Source of the DNA: DATEAV01 sp964513155
Lineage (GTDB): Bacteria; Chloroflexota; Anaerolineae; Anaerolineales; E44-bin32
NCBI GenBank assembly: GCA_964513155.1
Contig: CAZEMA010000002.1
Location: forward strand, 4,891-68,890
Direction: 5' to 3'
Length of the DNA: 64,000 bases
A model generated the notes under the pieces. The model did no database searches. It had not been told where the DNA came from and saw only the letters and a list, made by a program, of their open reading frames with translations. The position numbers and the translations under genes are program-made. Shown here piece by piece: positions 43,819 to 53,147 of this stretch. Within the stretch, counting starts at the first letter, position 1. The number at the start of each line of letters is the position of its first letter.

Positions 43819-43841
43819 CCCCGGCCAAGAGGGCTCCGTCG

Positions 43842-45266
43842 ATGACGAAGACACTCATCCGGGGCGGAACGCTGATCACCGCAGTCGATGCCTCCCCGGC
43901 CGATATTCTGATCGAAGGTGAGACGATTGCAGCCATCGGCCAGAATCTGAAGGCCGAGGGCGCCGCGGTCATCGTTGCCTCTGGCAAGCTGGTGCTGCCT
44001 GGCGGTGTCGACCCCCATGTCCACCTCGACCTGCCGATGTTCGGCACGGTGTCTTCGGATGATCACTACACCGGCCTCAAGGCCGCGGCTTTTGGCGGGA
44101 CGACAACTGTGCTGGATTTCGTCCCCCAGCCGGAGGCGGGCCCGCTGCAGGCAGGGGTGGAGGCATGGCGGGCCAAGGCCGACCCCAAGGCTGCCGTCGA
44201 CTTCGGCCTGCACATGAACGTCACCCGCCTCGACCGGGGCGTCCTGGAGGAGATCCCGGGGCTCGCTGACGAGGGCATCACTTCCCTCAAGGTCTTCACA
44301 GCCTACAATGGCCGCCTCCGTCTCCAGGATGGGGAGATCTTCCAGGTCCTGCGCGTGGCGGCCAAGCACGGCCTGCTGGCGATGCTCCACGCCGAGAACG
44401 GCGACATGATCGACTTGCTGACGGCGGAGGCGCTGGCGGCTGGCCATACTTCGCCTGAGTGGCATGCCCTCACCCGCCCCGCCTGGGGGGCCGTCGAGAG
44501 CGCCCTGCGCGGCATTGCCCTCGCGGCCGAGACCGGGGCGGCGCTGTATCTCGTTCACATGAACGTGGCTGGCGAAGTGGATCAGCTCCGCTATGCCCGT
44601 GACCGGGGCCTGCCTGTGATGGGCGAAACCTGCCCGCCGTACCTCTTCTTCACCATCGACAACCTGCGTCGGCCTGACGGCGCCAAGTGGGTCTGCTCGC
44701 CACCGATGCGCACTGCCGAGGACAACGCTGCCCTGTGGCGGGCGCTTTCCGAGGGCGTGATCCAGACCATGGGCACCGATCACTGCCCGTTCTTCTTCGA
44801 CGGCACCCGCCCCATCGAGTACGAAGGGCAGAAGGTGGCCATCCCCGGCAAGGAGTTGGGCGCGGGCGACTTCACCAAGATTCCCAACGGCCTGCCCGGC
44901 GTGGGTGACCGGCTGCCAATCCTGTGGTCGTACGGCGTCGGCACGGGCCGGATTACACCCAGCCAATTCGTCGCGCTCACGGCCACGAACCCGGCCAAGG
45001 CGTTCGGCCTCTACCCCCGCAAGGGGGCCCTGCTTGCCGGCTCCGACGCCGATATCGTCCTGTGGGACCCCAACCGGCGCCTGACATACGGCGTTGCCCA
45101 TGCCCATCATCGGACCGACTACAGTCTGTATGAGGGCTGGGAGCTCACCGGCTTCCCGGAAAAGGTCTTCTTGCGCGGTCACATGATCGTTGACGGTGAG
45201 AGGTGGCTCGGCCGGCCCGGGATGGGCCGTTTCCTGGAGCGCCGGCCAGGAGCGGAGATCCTCTAG
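43842..45266 (+). CDS. hydA: Dihydropyrimidinase / hydantoinase
   Basis: 474 aa. It opens cyclic amides (dihydropyrimidines, hydantoins, possibly dihydro-purine-derived imidazole rings) to N-carbamoyl amino acids, with two metals bridged by a carboxylated Lys. Metal motif VDPHVHLDLPMFG; bridging Lys in SLKVFTAYNGRLRLQDGEI; further metal residues in AMLHAENGDMI and LYLVHMNVAGE; substrate loop ETCPPYLFF; catalytic Asp in MGTDHCPFFF. This corresponds to hyuA of the E. coli purine cluster. Its N-carbamoyl product is just what a carbamoyltransferase could split to carbamoyl phosphate. Confidence 0.93.
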   Translation: MTKTLIRGGTLITAVDASPADILIEGETIAAIGQNLKAEGAAVIVASGKLVLPGGVDPHVHLDLPMFGTVSSDDHYTGLKAAAFGGTTTVLDFVPQPEAGPLQAGVEAWRAKADPKAAVDFGLHMNVTRLDRGVLEEIPGLADEGITSLKVFTAYNGRLRLQDGEIFQVLRVAAKHGLLAMLHAENGDMIDLLTAEALAAGHTSPEWHALTRPAWGAVESALRGIALAAETGAALYLVHMNVAGEVDQLRYARDRGLPVMGETCPPYLFFTIDNLRRPDGAKWVCSPPMRTAEDNAALWRALSEGVIQTMGTDHCPFFFDGTRPIEYEGQKVAIPGKELGAGDFTKIPNGLPGVGDRLPILWSYGVGTGRITPSQFVALTATNPAKAFGLYPRKGALLAGSDADIVLWDPNRRLTYGVAHAHHRTDYSLYEGWELTGFPEKVFLRGHMIVDGERWLGRPGMGRFLERRPGAEIL

Positions 45267-45408
45267 ATGGCCGGCCGTTGCCGGACCTGGCTTTGTGCGC
45301 GAGCCTTTCCGTTCGCTCGGCTCGAGAGTCGTTGAAGACCCGCGTCGACCGTATAGGCGCACCCCTGGTCTTTCTCGGCACGAGGTCGTTCGGCAGGATA
45401 AGGTGGCT

Positions 45409-46767
45409 ATGAGTCTGATCCCTGAGCTCTCCCCCGATGAGATCCTTCCCCTCTCGCTCAAGCACAACTTCTGGACCTGGTCGGCTCAGGCCAAGGTCCG
45501 TCCCATTCCGGTGAGCCGGGCAGAGGGCGTCTACTTCTGGGACGTGATTGGCAGGCGTTACCTCGACTTCAACTCAATGGTCATGTGCTCCAATATTGGC
45601 CACGGCGACCCTCGGGTGATTGAGGCCATCACGGAGCAGGCGCACGAACTCGTCTTCGCCGGCCCGGGCATGGCGACCAAGCCTAGGGCGCTCCTGGGTA
45701 AGCTGCTTTCGGAGATCACCCCGGGGGGCTTGAGCAAGTTCCTCTATACCCTCGGCGGGGCAGAGGCGAACGAGAACGCCATCAAGCTCGCCCGGGCCTA
45801 CACCGGCCGCCATAAGATCCTCGCCCGCTACCGTTCTTACCACGGGGCTACGGCAGGGGCGATGGCCGTCACCGGCGACCCCAGGCGCTGGGCTTGGGAG
45901 CCATCTCTCATGGCCGGCGTGGTCCATTTCCTCGACCCCTACCGCTACCGCTCCACCTTCCACCGGACCAACCCCGACCTTCCCGAATCCGAGTTCACCC
46001 AGGATTACCTCAATCATCTTGAGGAGATCATCCAGCTGGAGGGCCCGCAGACCATTGCGGCGGTGATGATCGAGCCGGTCACCGGCACCAATGGCATCAT
46101 CGTCCCTCCCGAAGGATACCTGCCAGGCGTGCGGGCGATCTGTGACCGGCACGGTATCCTGCTGATCTGCGACGAGGTGATGAGCGGGTTCGGTCGGACG
46201 GGCGCCTGGTTCGCGGTGGACCATTGGGGCGTGGTCCCTGACCTGATGACCATGGCCAAGGGTCTGACCTCTGGCTACGCGCCCCTGGGCGCGGTTGCCA
46301 TGCCGGAGAAGATCGCCGGATTCTTCAACGACCGCGTCTACCAGAGCGGCCTTACCTATAATGGCCATCCGCTCTCGTTGGCAGCGGCCATCGCCAACAT
46401 CCGGGTGATGCAGGAAGACGGACTGGTGGAGCATGCCCGGGCGATGGGGCCGGTCTTGGCGGCGCACTTGAAGAATCTGGGTGAGGCCCACCCCTCGGTT
46501 GGTGACGTCCGCTCGATCGGCTTGTTCGGGGTGATTGAGTTGGTACGCGATCGCACGACACGTGAACCGATGGCGCCTTTCAACTCCTCCAGCCCCGAGA
46601 TGGAGGCCGTGCGCAAGCACTTGCTCGACCGGGGACTGTTTCTCTACACCCACTGGCACACGCTCTTGATCATCCCGCCGCTGATCATCAACGAAGAACA
46701 GCTCGCGGAAGGCTTCCGGCTGATCGATGAGGCGCTGGAGATCACCGACCGGGCCGCAACTGGCTAG
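45409..46767 (+). CDS. Class III PLP aminotransferase
   Basis: 452 aa from ATG 45409, with AGGATAAGG upstream; the open frame before it is not needed. The family order is clear: GVYFWDVIGRRYLDFNSMV, TLGGAEANENAIKLARAYTG, YRSYHGATAGAMAVTGDPRR, AAVMIEPVTGTNGI, LLICDEVMSGFGRTGAWFA with the PLP Asp, and the PLP Lys in MTMAKGLTSGYAPLGAV. It resembles taurine-pyruvate and beta-amino-acid/omega-aminotransferases. Downstream of hydantoinase it may move the amino group from a ring-opening product to pyruvate or glyoxylate. Confidence 0.88.
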   Translation: MSLIPELSPDEILPLSLKHNFWTWSAQAKVRPIPVSRAEGVYFWDVIGRRYLDFNSMVMCSNIGHGDPRVIEAITEQAHELVFAGPGMATKPRALLGKLLSEITPGGLSKFLYTLGGAEANENAIKLARAYTGRHKILARYRSYHGATAGAMAVTGDPRRWAWEPSLMAGVVHFLDPYRYRSTFHRTNPDLPESEFTQDYLNHLEEIIQLEGPQTIAAVMIEPVTGTNGIIVPPEGYLPGVRAICDRHGILLICDEVMSGFGRTGAWFAVDHWGVVPDLMTMAKGLTSGYAPLGAVAMPEKIAGFFNDRVYQSGLTYNGHPLSLAAAIANIRVMQEDGLVEHARAMGPVLAAHLKNLGEAHPSVGDVRSIGLFGVIELVRDRTTREPMAPFNSSSPEMEAVRKHLLDRGLFLYTHWHTLLIIPPLIINEEQLAEGFRLIDEALEITDRAATG

Positions 46768-46830
46768 TTGGCTGGTTCGGGACTGGGTGGACGATTCTGT
46801 CAAAAGCTATCCAACGGCCGGGGGGAGTGC

Positions 46831-46836
46831 TAGAAT
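46831..46836 (+). promoter_or_regulatory. Weak extended -10 box before the first xanthine dehydrogenase genes
   Basis: AGTGCTAGAATCA contains TGC-TAGAAT; the purine-locus promoter at 26390 has the like-looking AGTGCTAGACTCA. The -35 position (TATCCA) is weak. The FAD-subunit start is at 46945. Confidence 0.35.
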
Positions 46837-46944
46837 CACTTCACCTCGGACTGGCGGTCGGCGCGGGGTGGCCCCGCGGCGGCGTCGAGCATCCCCGCTC
46901 GTCGACAAGTGCCGGCCGGTCCCAATACCCTCGGTCAACAATCC

Positions 46945-47859
46945 ATGGCCACATGGACGCACTACCTCACCCCAACGACGGTGGAAGGCGCGCTGGCCGC
47001 GCTGGCTCAGGCGCGCGGTCCGGCGCGGCTGATCGCCGGGGGGACCGATCTGTTGCTGGACCTGCAGCAGGGCCGCCAGCCTCCGGTGGACACGCTGGTG
47101 GATGTCACCCGCATCCCGGAACTCGGGGAGATCCAGCTTGAGGAGCATTGCCTGTATCTGGGCGCGGCGGTGACGCTTGCCACCCTTCTGCAACACGAGG
47201 AGCTGGCGCATCACGCACGTTGCCTGGTCGAAGCTTGCCGCCTGATCGGTGGACCTCAGGTGCGCAACGTGGCCACGATCGGCGGCAATGTCGCCCACGC
47301 CCTTCCGGCGGCCGATGGGACAATCGCCTTGCTGGCGTTGGATGCGCAGGCGCAGATCGCCTCTCCGGAAGGTCGCCGTTGGGCGCCGCTGGAGACGCTT
47401 TTCGCCGGGCCTGGACAGGCGGCTTTCAACCAAGAGCGCGAGCTGCTCGTGGGGTTTCGCTTCGCACAACGCCAACCGGGAGAGACCTCGGTCTTCCGCC
47501 GAGTGATGCGGCCTCAAGGCGTGGCGATCGCCATCATGAACATGGCTGTCTGGATTCGCTGGGGCATGCGGGCGGAAATCCAGGACGTCCGCTTGGCGGT
47601 TGGAGCAGCTGGACCGCGGCCGCTGCGGGCGCGCCGGACGGAGGAGGCTCTACGCGGGGCTGGGCTCAGCCAGCCCGCCATCGCCAAGGCGATCGAAGTG
47701 CTGGCATCGGAGGCGCGCCTGCGCACCAGCCCCCATCGGGCCACGGCCGACTACCGCCGGCAGCTTCTCGAGGTCCTGCTAAGACGAACGCTGGCGGCCG
47801 TCCGGCCCAACTCATCCTCGGAGGCCCCCTCCGCCGCTCTTGAGGGTCAGGGGTCATGA
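46945..47859 (+). CDS. Xanthine dehydrogenase FAD-binding subunit (XdhB/CoxM family)
   Basis: 304 aa from ATG 46945. The FAD fold is shown by ARLIAGGTDLLLDLQQGRQ and by VRNVATIGGNVAHALPAADG, both flavin-contacting motifs, and the C-terminal CO_deh_flav_C domain begins near SVFRRVMRPQGVAIAIMN. It passes electrons from the FeS clusters of the fused partner to NAD or another acceptor such as F420 or ferredoxin. The stop overlaps the start of the fused FeS-Mo gene (ATGA), so the two are translationally coupled. Confidence 0.92.
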   Translation: MATWTHYLTPTTVEGALAALAQARGPARLIAGGTDLLLDLQQGRQPPVDTLVDVTRIPELGEIQLEEHCLYLGAAVTLATLLQHEELAHHARCLVEACRLIGGPQVRNVATIGGNVAHALPAADGTIALLALDAQAQIASPEGRRWAPLETLFAGPGQAAFNQERELLVGFRFAQRQPGETSVFRRVMRPQGVAIAIMNMAVWIRWGMRAEIQDVRLAVGAAGPRPLRARRTEEALRGAGLSQPAIAKAIEVLASEARLRTSPHRATADYRRQLLEVLLRRTLAAVRPNSSSEAPSAALEGQGS

Positions 47860-50642
47860 TGGCGCAGCTGGCTTTCTGGGTGAACGATCGCCGGGTCGAG
47901 GTCGAGGCCGGCCCTGGCGAGATGCTCTCCGATGTCCTCCGGTATCGGCTGGGCCTGACCGGGACCAAGATCGGCTGTAACGAGGCCGAGTGTGGCGCGT
48001 GCACCGTCCTCTTGGATGGGGAACCGATCCTGTCGTGTACCTACCCTGCGGCCAAGGCAGCCGGACGCCGCGTGGTCACGATTGAGGGCCTGGCCCGGGA
48101 TGGCCGGCTGCATCCGCTGCAAGAGGCCTTCATCCGCCATGGCGCCATCCAGTGCGGCTTCTGCACGCCTGGGCAAATCCTGACGGCGGCTGCCCTGCTC
48201 GCCCAAAACCCCGATCCCACCGAAGAAGACATCCGCCGAGCGCTCAAGGACACACTCTGCCGCTGCGGGTGCTATGTGGAGATCACCCGGGCCGTTCAGG
48301 CTGCCGCCCGCAGCCTGCGCGCCAGTGAGCCAGTCGTTGGGCCGGAGATACCGGCCCTCGAGGGCCTCTCGGTCGTGGGACGGGTGCTTCCGCGAGCGGA
48401 CGCCGAGGACAAGGCCACGGGCGCGGCCCGCTACACGGATGACTACGCTTTCCCGGGCATGCTGCATGGCCGGGCACGGCGGGCTGGCGTCCCTCACGCG
48501 ATCCTGAGGCGGCTCAATGTGGATAGCGCGCGCGCCCTCCCGGGTGTCCGGGCGGTGATGACCGCGGCCGACATCCCGGGTGAGCACAACCACGGCCTGG
48601 TGATCTACGACTGGCCGGCGCTGGTCGGGGAAGGGGAGGATGTCCGGTATGTCGGCGATGCCATTGCCCTGGTCGCCGCGGATAGCGCCGAGATCGCCTC
48701 GCAAGCCCTTGACCTGATCGAAGCCGAGTTTCGACCGCTGCCGGTCGTAACCGATCCGGTCCAGGCGCTGGCACCGGAAGCGTCCCAAGTCCACCGTCAG
48801 GGCAACCTGTTGGAGCACATCAAAGTTCGGAAGGGAGACATCGAGGCGGGTTTCGGCCAGGCGCAGGTCATCTTCGAGCAGGTGTACCACACCGCAAGCC
48901 AGGATCATGCTTTCCTGGAGCCGGAGTGTAGCGTCGCCCGGCCGACAGACAACGGCCGGATGGAGGTCTACGTCGGCTCCCAGATTCCCTACGCTGATCG
49001 GGAGCAAGTTGCCCGCTGCCTCGGCCTGCCGCAGGAGAAGGTCCGGATCATCGGCACGCTGATTGGAGGGGGTTTCGGCGGCAAGGAGGACATCGGCGGG
49101 CAGATCCACGCTGCGCTACTGGCTCAGGCAACCGGGAGGCCGGTGAAGGTCCTCTATGATCGGCAGGAGAGCCTGCTGGTGCACCCCAAGCGGCATGCGA
49201 CCCAGATCCGTGTCCGGTTGGGGGCCCGGCGAGACGGGACCTTGGTTGCGGCCGAGACCGAGCTCTACGGCGACACGGGCGCCTACGCCTCGTTGGGCGA
49301 CAAGGTGATGACCCGGGCCACCACGCACTCGAGCGGGCCCTACATCATTCCGCACGTCAAGGCCGACTGCTTCGCGGTCTACACCGACAACCCACCCGCA
49401 GGCGCCTTCCGCGGTTTCGGCGTCACCCAGTCGGCCTTCGCCATCGAGTCGGCCATGGATGAGTTGGCGGAAGAGCTGAAGATCGATCCCGTGGCTCTCC
49501 GTCGGCTGAACGCGCTGCGCGTCGGCACCGAAACCAACACGGGGCAGCTGCTACGGGACAGCGTCGGATTGAGCGAGTGCATCGAGAAGGTGGAGGCCGA
49601 GATGCGGCGCCTGACTGGCGAGGGGGATCTCTTCCGGCTGAGAGCGGTCGAAGGGGCGCCCAACCTGCGCCGCGCCTGGGGCTTCGCCGTCGGGTTCAAG
49701 AACACCGGGCTCGGTGGCGGCGCGCCCGACAAGGCCGGGGCGGAGATCGAACTGTATTCCGATGGGATGGCCGAGGTCCGCAGCTCGTCCGCTGAGCTGG
49801 GCCAGGGGCTGCCGACCGTGCTGCAGATGATTGCGGCCGAGGAGCTGCAGCTGCCGGCGGAACGGGTGCGGGTCTTGCTCTCGGATACCGATCTGACGCC
49901 CGACGGCGGCCCGACGACCGCCTCCCGCCAGACGTACGTCACAGGGAACGCCGTCCGCTATGCGGCCAAGGCGATGCGGCAGGCGGTGGCGGCGACACTA
50001 GCCGAGAGACTTGATTGTCCTCCTGAGGAAGTACGTTTCGTCGAGGGGCTGGCCCAGGTGCGCGATCAGCGCGTTCCCCTGGGCACTGTCGTCGAGTGGA
50101 TGAAGGCCGAGGGGCGCGAACCTCGCACGAGCTACGACTACTGGGCGCCAGCGACCCAGCCCCTTGGCAGCGGTGGCGACATGCACTTCGCCTTTTCCTT
50201 CGCCGCCCAGGCGGCCGAGGTGGAGGTCGATCTGGAAACCGGGGAGGTTCGCGTGCTGCGAGTGATCTCGGCCAACGATGTAGGCCGGGCCATCAATCCG
50301 CTGGGCCTGCAAGGCCAGATCAACGGCGGGGTCGTCATGGGTATCGGCACGGCCTTGACCGAGGAGTTCATCGTGGAGGAGGGGCGGGTCTTCACCGATC
50401 GGCTGGCGCGCTACCGGATGCCTTCGATCGCCCAGACGCCCGAGATCGTTCCGATCGTCGTCCAACATCCCACGTCGGAGGGTCCCTATGGCGCCAAGGG
50501 GGTCGGCGAAATCGTGAGCATCCCGACTGCACCCGCCATCACCAATGCCGTCTACAACGCCTGCCGGGTAAGGGTGCGCCGTCTCCCGGTGGACCAGGAC
50601 TGGCTGGCGCGTCAAATCAAGGGGAGGCCGGGAGATGCCTGA
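47856..50642 (+). CDS. Xanthine dehydrogenase-type hydroxylase, fused [2Fe-2S] and molybdenum subunits (copy 1)
   Basis: 928 aa. Residues 1-160 form the double [2Fe-2S] unit: CNEAECGACTVLLDG (plant-type cluster), CGFCTPGQI and CRCGCYVEI (second cluster, with Gly-Cys where Thr-Gly is usual). From residue 175 the Mo-cofactor part runs: ATGAARYTDDYAFPG, IGGGFGGKEDIGG, AFRGFGVTQSAFAIE with the active Arg and KGVGEIVSIPTAPAITNAVY with the catalytic Glu. The AFRGFG and GVGE motifs favour purine or N-heterocycle hydroxylation, not CO dehydrogenase. No signal peptide is seen. Together with the FAD subunit it would convert hypoxanthine to xanthine and perhaps urate. Confidence 0.92.
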   Translation: MMAQLAFWVNDRRVEVEAGPGEMLSDVLRYRLGLTGTKIGCNEAECGACTVLLDGEPILSCTYPAAKAAGRRVVTIEGLARDGRLHPLQEAFIRHGAIQCGFCTPGQILTAAALLAQNPDPTEEDIRRALKDTLCRCGCYVEITRAVQAAARSLRASEPVVGPEIPALEGLSVVGRVLPRADAEDKATGAARYTDDYAFPGMLHGRARRAGVPHAILRRLNVDSARALPGVRAVMTAADIPGEHNHGLVIYDWPALVGEGEDVRYVGDAIALVAADSAEIASQALDLIEAEFRPLPVVTDPVQALAPEASQVHRQGNLLEHIKVRKGDIEAGFGQAQVIFEQVYHTASQDHAFLEPECSVARPTDNGRMEVYVGSQIPYADREQVARCLGLPQEKVRIIGTLIGGGFGGKEDIGGQIHAALLAQATGRPVKVLYDRQESLLVHPKRHATQIRVRLGARRDGTLVAAETELYGDTGAYASLGDKVMTRATTHSSGPYIIPHVKADCFAVYTDNPPAGAFRGFGVTQSAFAIESAMDELAEELKIDPVALRRLNALRVGTETNTGQLLRDSVGLSECIEKVEAEMRRLTGEGDLFRLRAVEGAPNLRRAWGFAVGFKNTGLGGGAPDKAGAEIELYSDGMAEVRSSSAELGQGLPTVLQMIAAEELQLPAERVRVLLSDTDLTPDGGPTTASRQTYVTGNAVRYAAKAMRQAVAATLAERLDCPPEEVRFVEGLAQVRDQRVPLGTVVEWMKAEGREPRTSYDYWAPATQPLGSGGDMHFAFSFAAQAAEVEVDLETGEVRVLRVISANDVGRAINPLGLQGQINGGVVMGIGTALTEEFIVEEGRVFTDRLARYRMPSIAQTPEIVPIVVQHPTSEGPYGAKGVGEIVSIPTAPAITNAVYNACRVRVRRLPVDQDWLARQIKGRPGDA

Positions 50643-51264
50643 GACACCGCCGCGATGGCTGGACTGGGCGCGCCAAATCCAGGCTCTGGCTCAGACGGGC
50701 CTTCACTACGCCCGCAATGACTTCGAGCGCGAGCGGGCGAGGCGCCTGCTTGCGATCGCCTCTGAGATGGTGGCTGAGCACGCCTCCCTGCCGGCCGGGG
50801 AAGCCTTGACCGCATTCACCGCCCAGCCGGGCTACGTGACGCCCAAGGTCGATGTCCGGGGCGCAGTCTTCCGGGGTGGGGAGGTGCTTCTGGTCCGCGA
50901 GGCGATGGACGGAGGTTGGACATTGCCCGGCGGCTGGGCCGATGTCGGCGAGAGTCCGGCGCGGTCCGTCGAGCGGGAGGTCTGGGAGGAGGCCGGGTTG
51001 AAGGTGCACGCCTCGCGCCTGGTGGGCGTCTATGACGCCAATCGCATCGAGCAGGCGCTGAGCCTGTTTCACGCCTACAAGATCGTCTTCCTTTGCGATG
51101 TCCTGTCTGGCGACTTGACGCCCAGTTCCGAGACTACCGAGGTGGGATGCTTTCCGGCCGACAACCTGCCTCGACCGTTCTCGCCCCATCGGACGCTGGA
51201 CCGGCACATCGCGGATGCGTGGGCGATGTGGCGTGACCCGTCCCGGCCCGCGGTGTTTGATTGA
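50635..51264 (+). CDS. NUDIX hydrolase with N-terminal helical domain
   Basis: 209 aa. The first ~65 residues are helical, as in the Nudix_N_2 group (PPRWLDWARQIQALAQTGL). The NUDIX box is complete: GGWADVGESPARSVEREVWEEAG. Members cleave nucleoside diphosphates linked to another group, such as ADP-ribose or NDP-sugars; purine-linked substrates would suit the context. It overlaps the Mo-subunit gene by 8 bp and so belongs to the xanthine dehydrogenase operon. The last 55 bp of the region (51217-51271) are repeated across the following gap. Confidence 0.9.
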   Translation: MPETPPRWLDWARQIQALAQTGLHYARNDFERERARRLLAIASEMVAEHASLPAGEALTAFTAQPGYVTPKVDVRGAVFRGGEVLLVREAMDGGWTLPGGWADVGESPARSVEREVWEEAGLKVHASRLVGVYDANRIEQALSLFHAYKIVFLCDVLSGDLTPSSETTEVGCFPADNLPRPFSPHRTLDRHIADAWAMWRDPSRPAVFD

Positions 51265-51426
51265 TGTGCCTNNNNNNNNNNNNNNNNNNNNNNNNNNNNN
51301 NNNNNNNNNNNNNNNNNNNNNNNNNNNNNNNNNNNNNNNNNNNNNNNNNNNNNNNNNNNNNNNNNNNNNNNGCGTGGGCGATGTGGCGTGACCCGTCCCG
51401 GCCCGCGGTGTTTGATTGATGTGCCT
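51217..51426. repeat. 55-bp exact duplication across an assembly gap
   Basis: Bases 51217-51271 and 51372-51426 are identical and directly flank the 100-N run. This is most simply an unmerged contig overlap, not biology: the two contigs share their last and first 55 bases and the N run should not exist. Confidence 0.9.
51272..51371. other. Assembly gap (100 N), probably spurious
   Basis: See the flanking 55-bp duplication. If the overlap is real, the two contigs join with no missing sequence and the NUDIX gene ends once, about 200 bp before the npdG promoter. Confidence 0.9.
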
Positions 51427-51622
51427 GGATGTCCCGTGCTTCTGTGTGATGTCCGATCGCGGCACTTGGCACTTGACTCGTGACGAAGGACCAGCGCCTG
51501 TTGGCTCTCGACGAAGAGGCGATCACGACCCAGTCACTCGAATTGGCGAGCGCGGCGCGGAAGCGTTATGATGAGCATGTGTCGGCCGACTGAGCACCGG
51601 CCATAGCCCGGTCGGAGGGCGG
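51427..51622. other. Intergenic leader of the F420 operon
   Basis: It holds no recognisable gene. The promoter at 51543-51572 and the ribosome site GGAGGGCGG before npdG are the only signals seen. Confidence 0.5.
51543..51572 (+). promoter_or_regulatory. Promoter of the F420 operon
   Basis: TTGGCG (51543-51548) and TATGAT (51567-51572) are 18 bp apart. The npdG ATG is at 51623. This suggests the F420 genes can be transcribed apart from the xanthine dehydrogenase operon. Confidence 0.55.
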
Positions 51623-52300
51623 ATGACCGATCGCATACTCCTCACATTGGCGATCCTGGGTGGGACGGGAAACGAAGGAAAGGGGCTCGCCTACCGATGG
51701 GCAAAGGCGGGTTACCTGGTCATCGTCGGCTCCCGGACCCCCGACAAGGCCGTCAAGGTCGCCCAGGAGCTCAACCAGAAGCTCGGACGGGACGTGATCC
51801 GCGGTTTGGCGAACAAGGAGGCTGCCACGGCCTGCGACATGGCCGTGGTGACCGTCCCCTACGCCGCGCACAGGGACCTGCTTGAGGCGCTGCGGGATGA
51901 GCTCCAGGGCAAGGTGTTGGTGGACGTCACCGTGCCTCTAAGCCCGCCGAAGGTTACGCGGGTGTACGTCCCTCCGGCGGGGAGCGCGGCCAAGGAAGCG
52001 CAGCAGATTCTGGGCGAAGGCGTCCGGGTCGTGGCGGCGTTCCAGAATGTCTCGCACGATCACCTGCTCGAGGAGGATCCCGTTCCCTGCCACGTTCTGG
52101 TATGTGGGGATAGTGAGCAGGCGCGCGAACAGGTGCTCAAACTGGCTGCCGCGGCCGGCCTGACGGGCTGGGATGCGGGGCCACTGGACAATGCGATCGT
52201 TGTCGAGGGTCTGACACCCATTCTGATCGGCATCAACAAGCGCTACAAGATGAAGGGGGCCGGGATTCAGGTGACCGGCCAGACGGCTGAGAAGGCCTGA
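51623..52300 (+). CDS. npdG: F420H2:NADP oxidoreductase (NpdG family)
   Basis: 225 aa. The N-terminal motif AILGGTGNEGKGLAYRWAKAG binds NADP and F420 and is diagnostic of NpdG/Fno; VTVPYAAHRDLLEAL, VLVDVTVPLSPPKV and AAFQNVSHDHLL are further family segments. It moves hydride between NADPH and F420. As first gene of the F420 operon it links the deazaflavin pool to the NADP pool. The start has GGAGGGCGG directly upstream. A related family member reduces other substrates, but the neighbours make F420 the clear choice. Confidence 0.92.
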   Translation: MTDRILLTLAILGGTGNEGKGLAYRWAKAGYLVIVGSRTPDKAVKVAQELNQKLGRDVIRGLANKEAATACDMAVVTVPYAAHRDLLEALRDELQGKVLVDVTVPLSPPKVTRVYVPPAGSAAKEAQQILGEGVRVVAAFQNVSHDHLLEEDPVPCHVLVCGDSEQAREQVLKLAAAAGLTGWDAGPLDNAIVVEGLTPILIGINKRYKMKGAGIQVTGQTAEKA

Positions 52301-52306
52301 TCGACC

Positions 52307-53080
52307 ATGTCCGACCGTCTTTTTCTGACTGCCCTGGCCGGCATGCCCCTTGTCCGACCCGGGGACGACTTGGGGGGGCTGATCGGGGAAGCCCTGGCAC
52401 GAGCGGGCCTGCGCCTGGAGAGCGGTGACGTCCTTGTGGTCACCCAGAAGATCGTCTCCAAGGCGGAGGGTCGCCTGGTGAACCTGGCCGAGGTTGAGCC
52501 CTCGGCTGAGGCGAGGCGGTTGGCGGAGAAGAGTGGCAAGGATCCCAGGATCGTCCAGGTCATCCTGGGGGAGAGTCAACAGGTGCTCCGAGTGCGGCCC
52601 GGGCTGATCATCGTCCGCCACCGGCTGGGCTTCGTCTGCGCCAACGCCGGAGTGGACCACTCCAATGTGCGCGGCGAGGGGGGTCGGGCTGAGGACTGGG
52701 TGCTGAGGTTGCCTCTCGACCCCGATGCTTCGGCCGCCCGGCTCCGAGAATACCTGGAGGCGCAATCCGGCGCGGCGATCGGTGTCCTGATCATCGACTC
52801 GCATGGGCGGGCCTGGCGGATGGGCACGGTGGGGGTGGCGATCGGCGTCTCCGGCTTCCCGGCGCTCCTCAACCTGCGTGGCCGCCCAGACCTGTTCGGC
52901 TATCGCCTCCAGGTCACCGAAGTTGGGCTGGCGGACGAATTGGCGGGGGCGGCCTCAATCCTAGCGGGGCAGGCTAATGAGGGACGACCGGTTGTTCATG
53001 TTCGCGGCCTCCCCTATCCGCTGCGGGAGGGGTCCTTGGTCGAGTTGATTCGACCCGAGGGACTGGACCTGTTTCGCTAG
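52307..53080 (+). CDS. cofE: Coenzyme F420-0:L-glutamate ligase
   Basis: 257 aa, the length of archaeal CofE without the nitroreductase domain of actinobacterial FbiB. It adds glutamates to F420-0 with GTP. Family segments are LESGDVLVVTQKIVSKAEGR, RHRLGFVCANAGVDHSNV, LPLDPDASAARLRE, VLIIDSHGRAWRMGTVGVAI and the end of the core at LFGYRLQVTEVGLADELA. It lies 6 bp after npdG. The reductase domain that is fused in FbiB is encoded separately at 53549. Confidence 0.95.
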   Translation: MSDRLFLTALAGMPLVRPGDDLGGLIGEALARAGLRLESGDVLVVTQKIVSKAEGRLVNLAEVEPSAEARRLAEKSGKDPRIVQVILGESQQVLRVRPGLIIVRHRLGFVCANAGVDHSNVRGEGGRAEDWVLRLPLDPDASAARLREYLEAQSGAAIGVLIIDSHGRAWRMGTVGVAIGVSGFPALLNLRGRPDLFGYRLQVTEVGLADELAGAASILAGQANEGRPVVHVRGLPYPLREGSLVELIRPEGLDLFR

Positions 53081-53147
53081 GCCGGCGGGCGGGCGTAGCG
53101 AGTGAGTCCCTTCGGTTCCTTCGTTCCTACTGTCAAAGGAGCCTGAC

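Noticed and set aside
43638..45467. 609-codon minus-strand frame opposite hydantoinase
   Set aside because: It covers the antisense of hydA and the heptamer array; all conserved motifs are on the plus strand.
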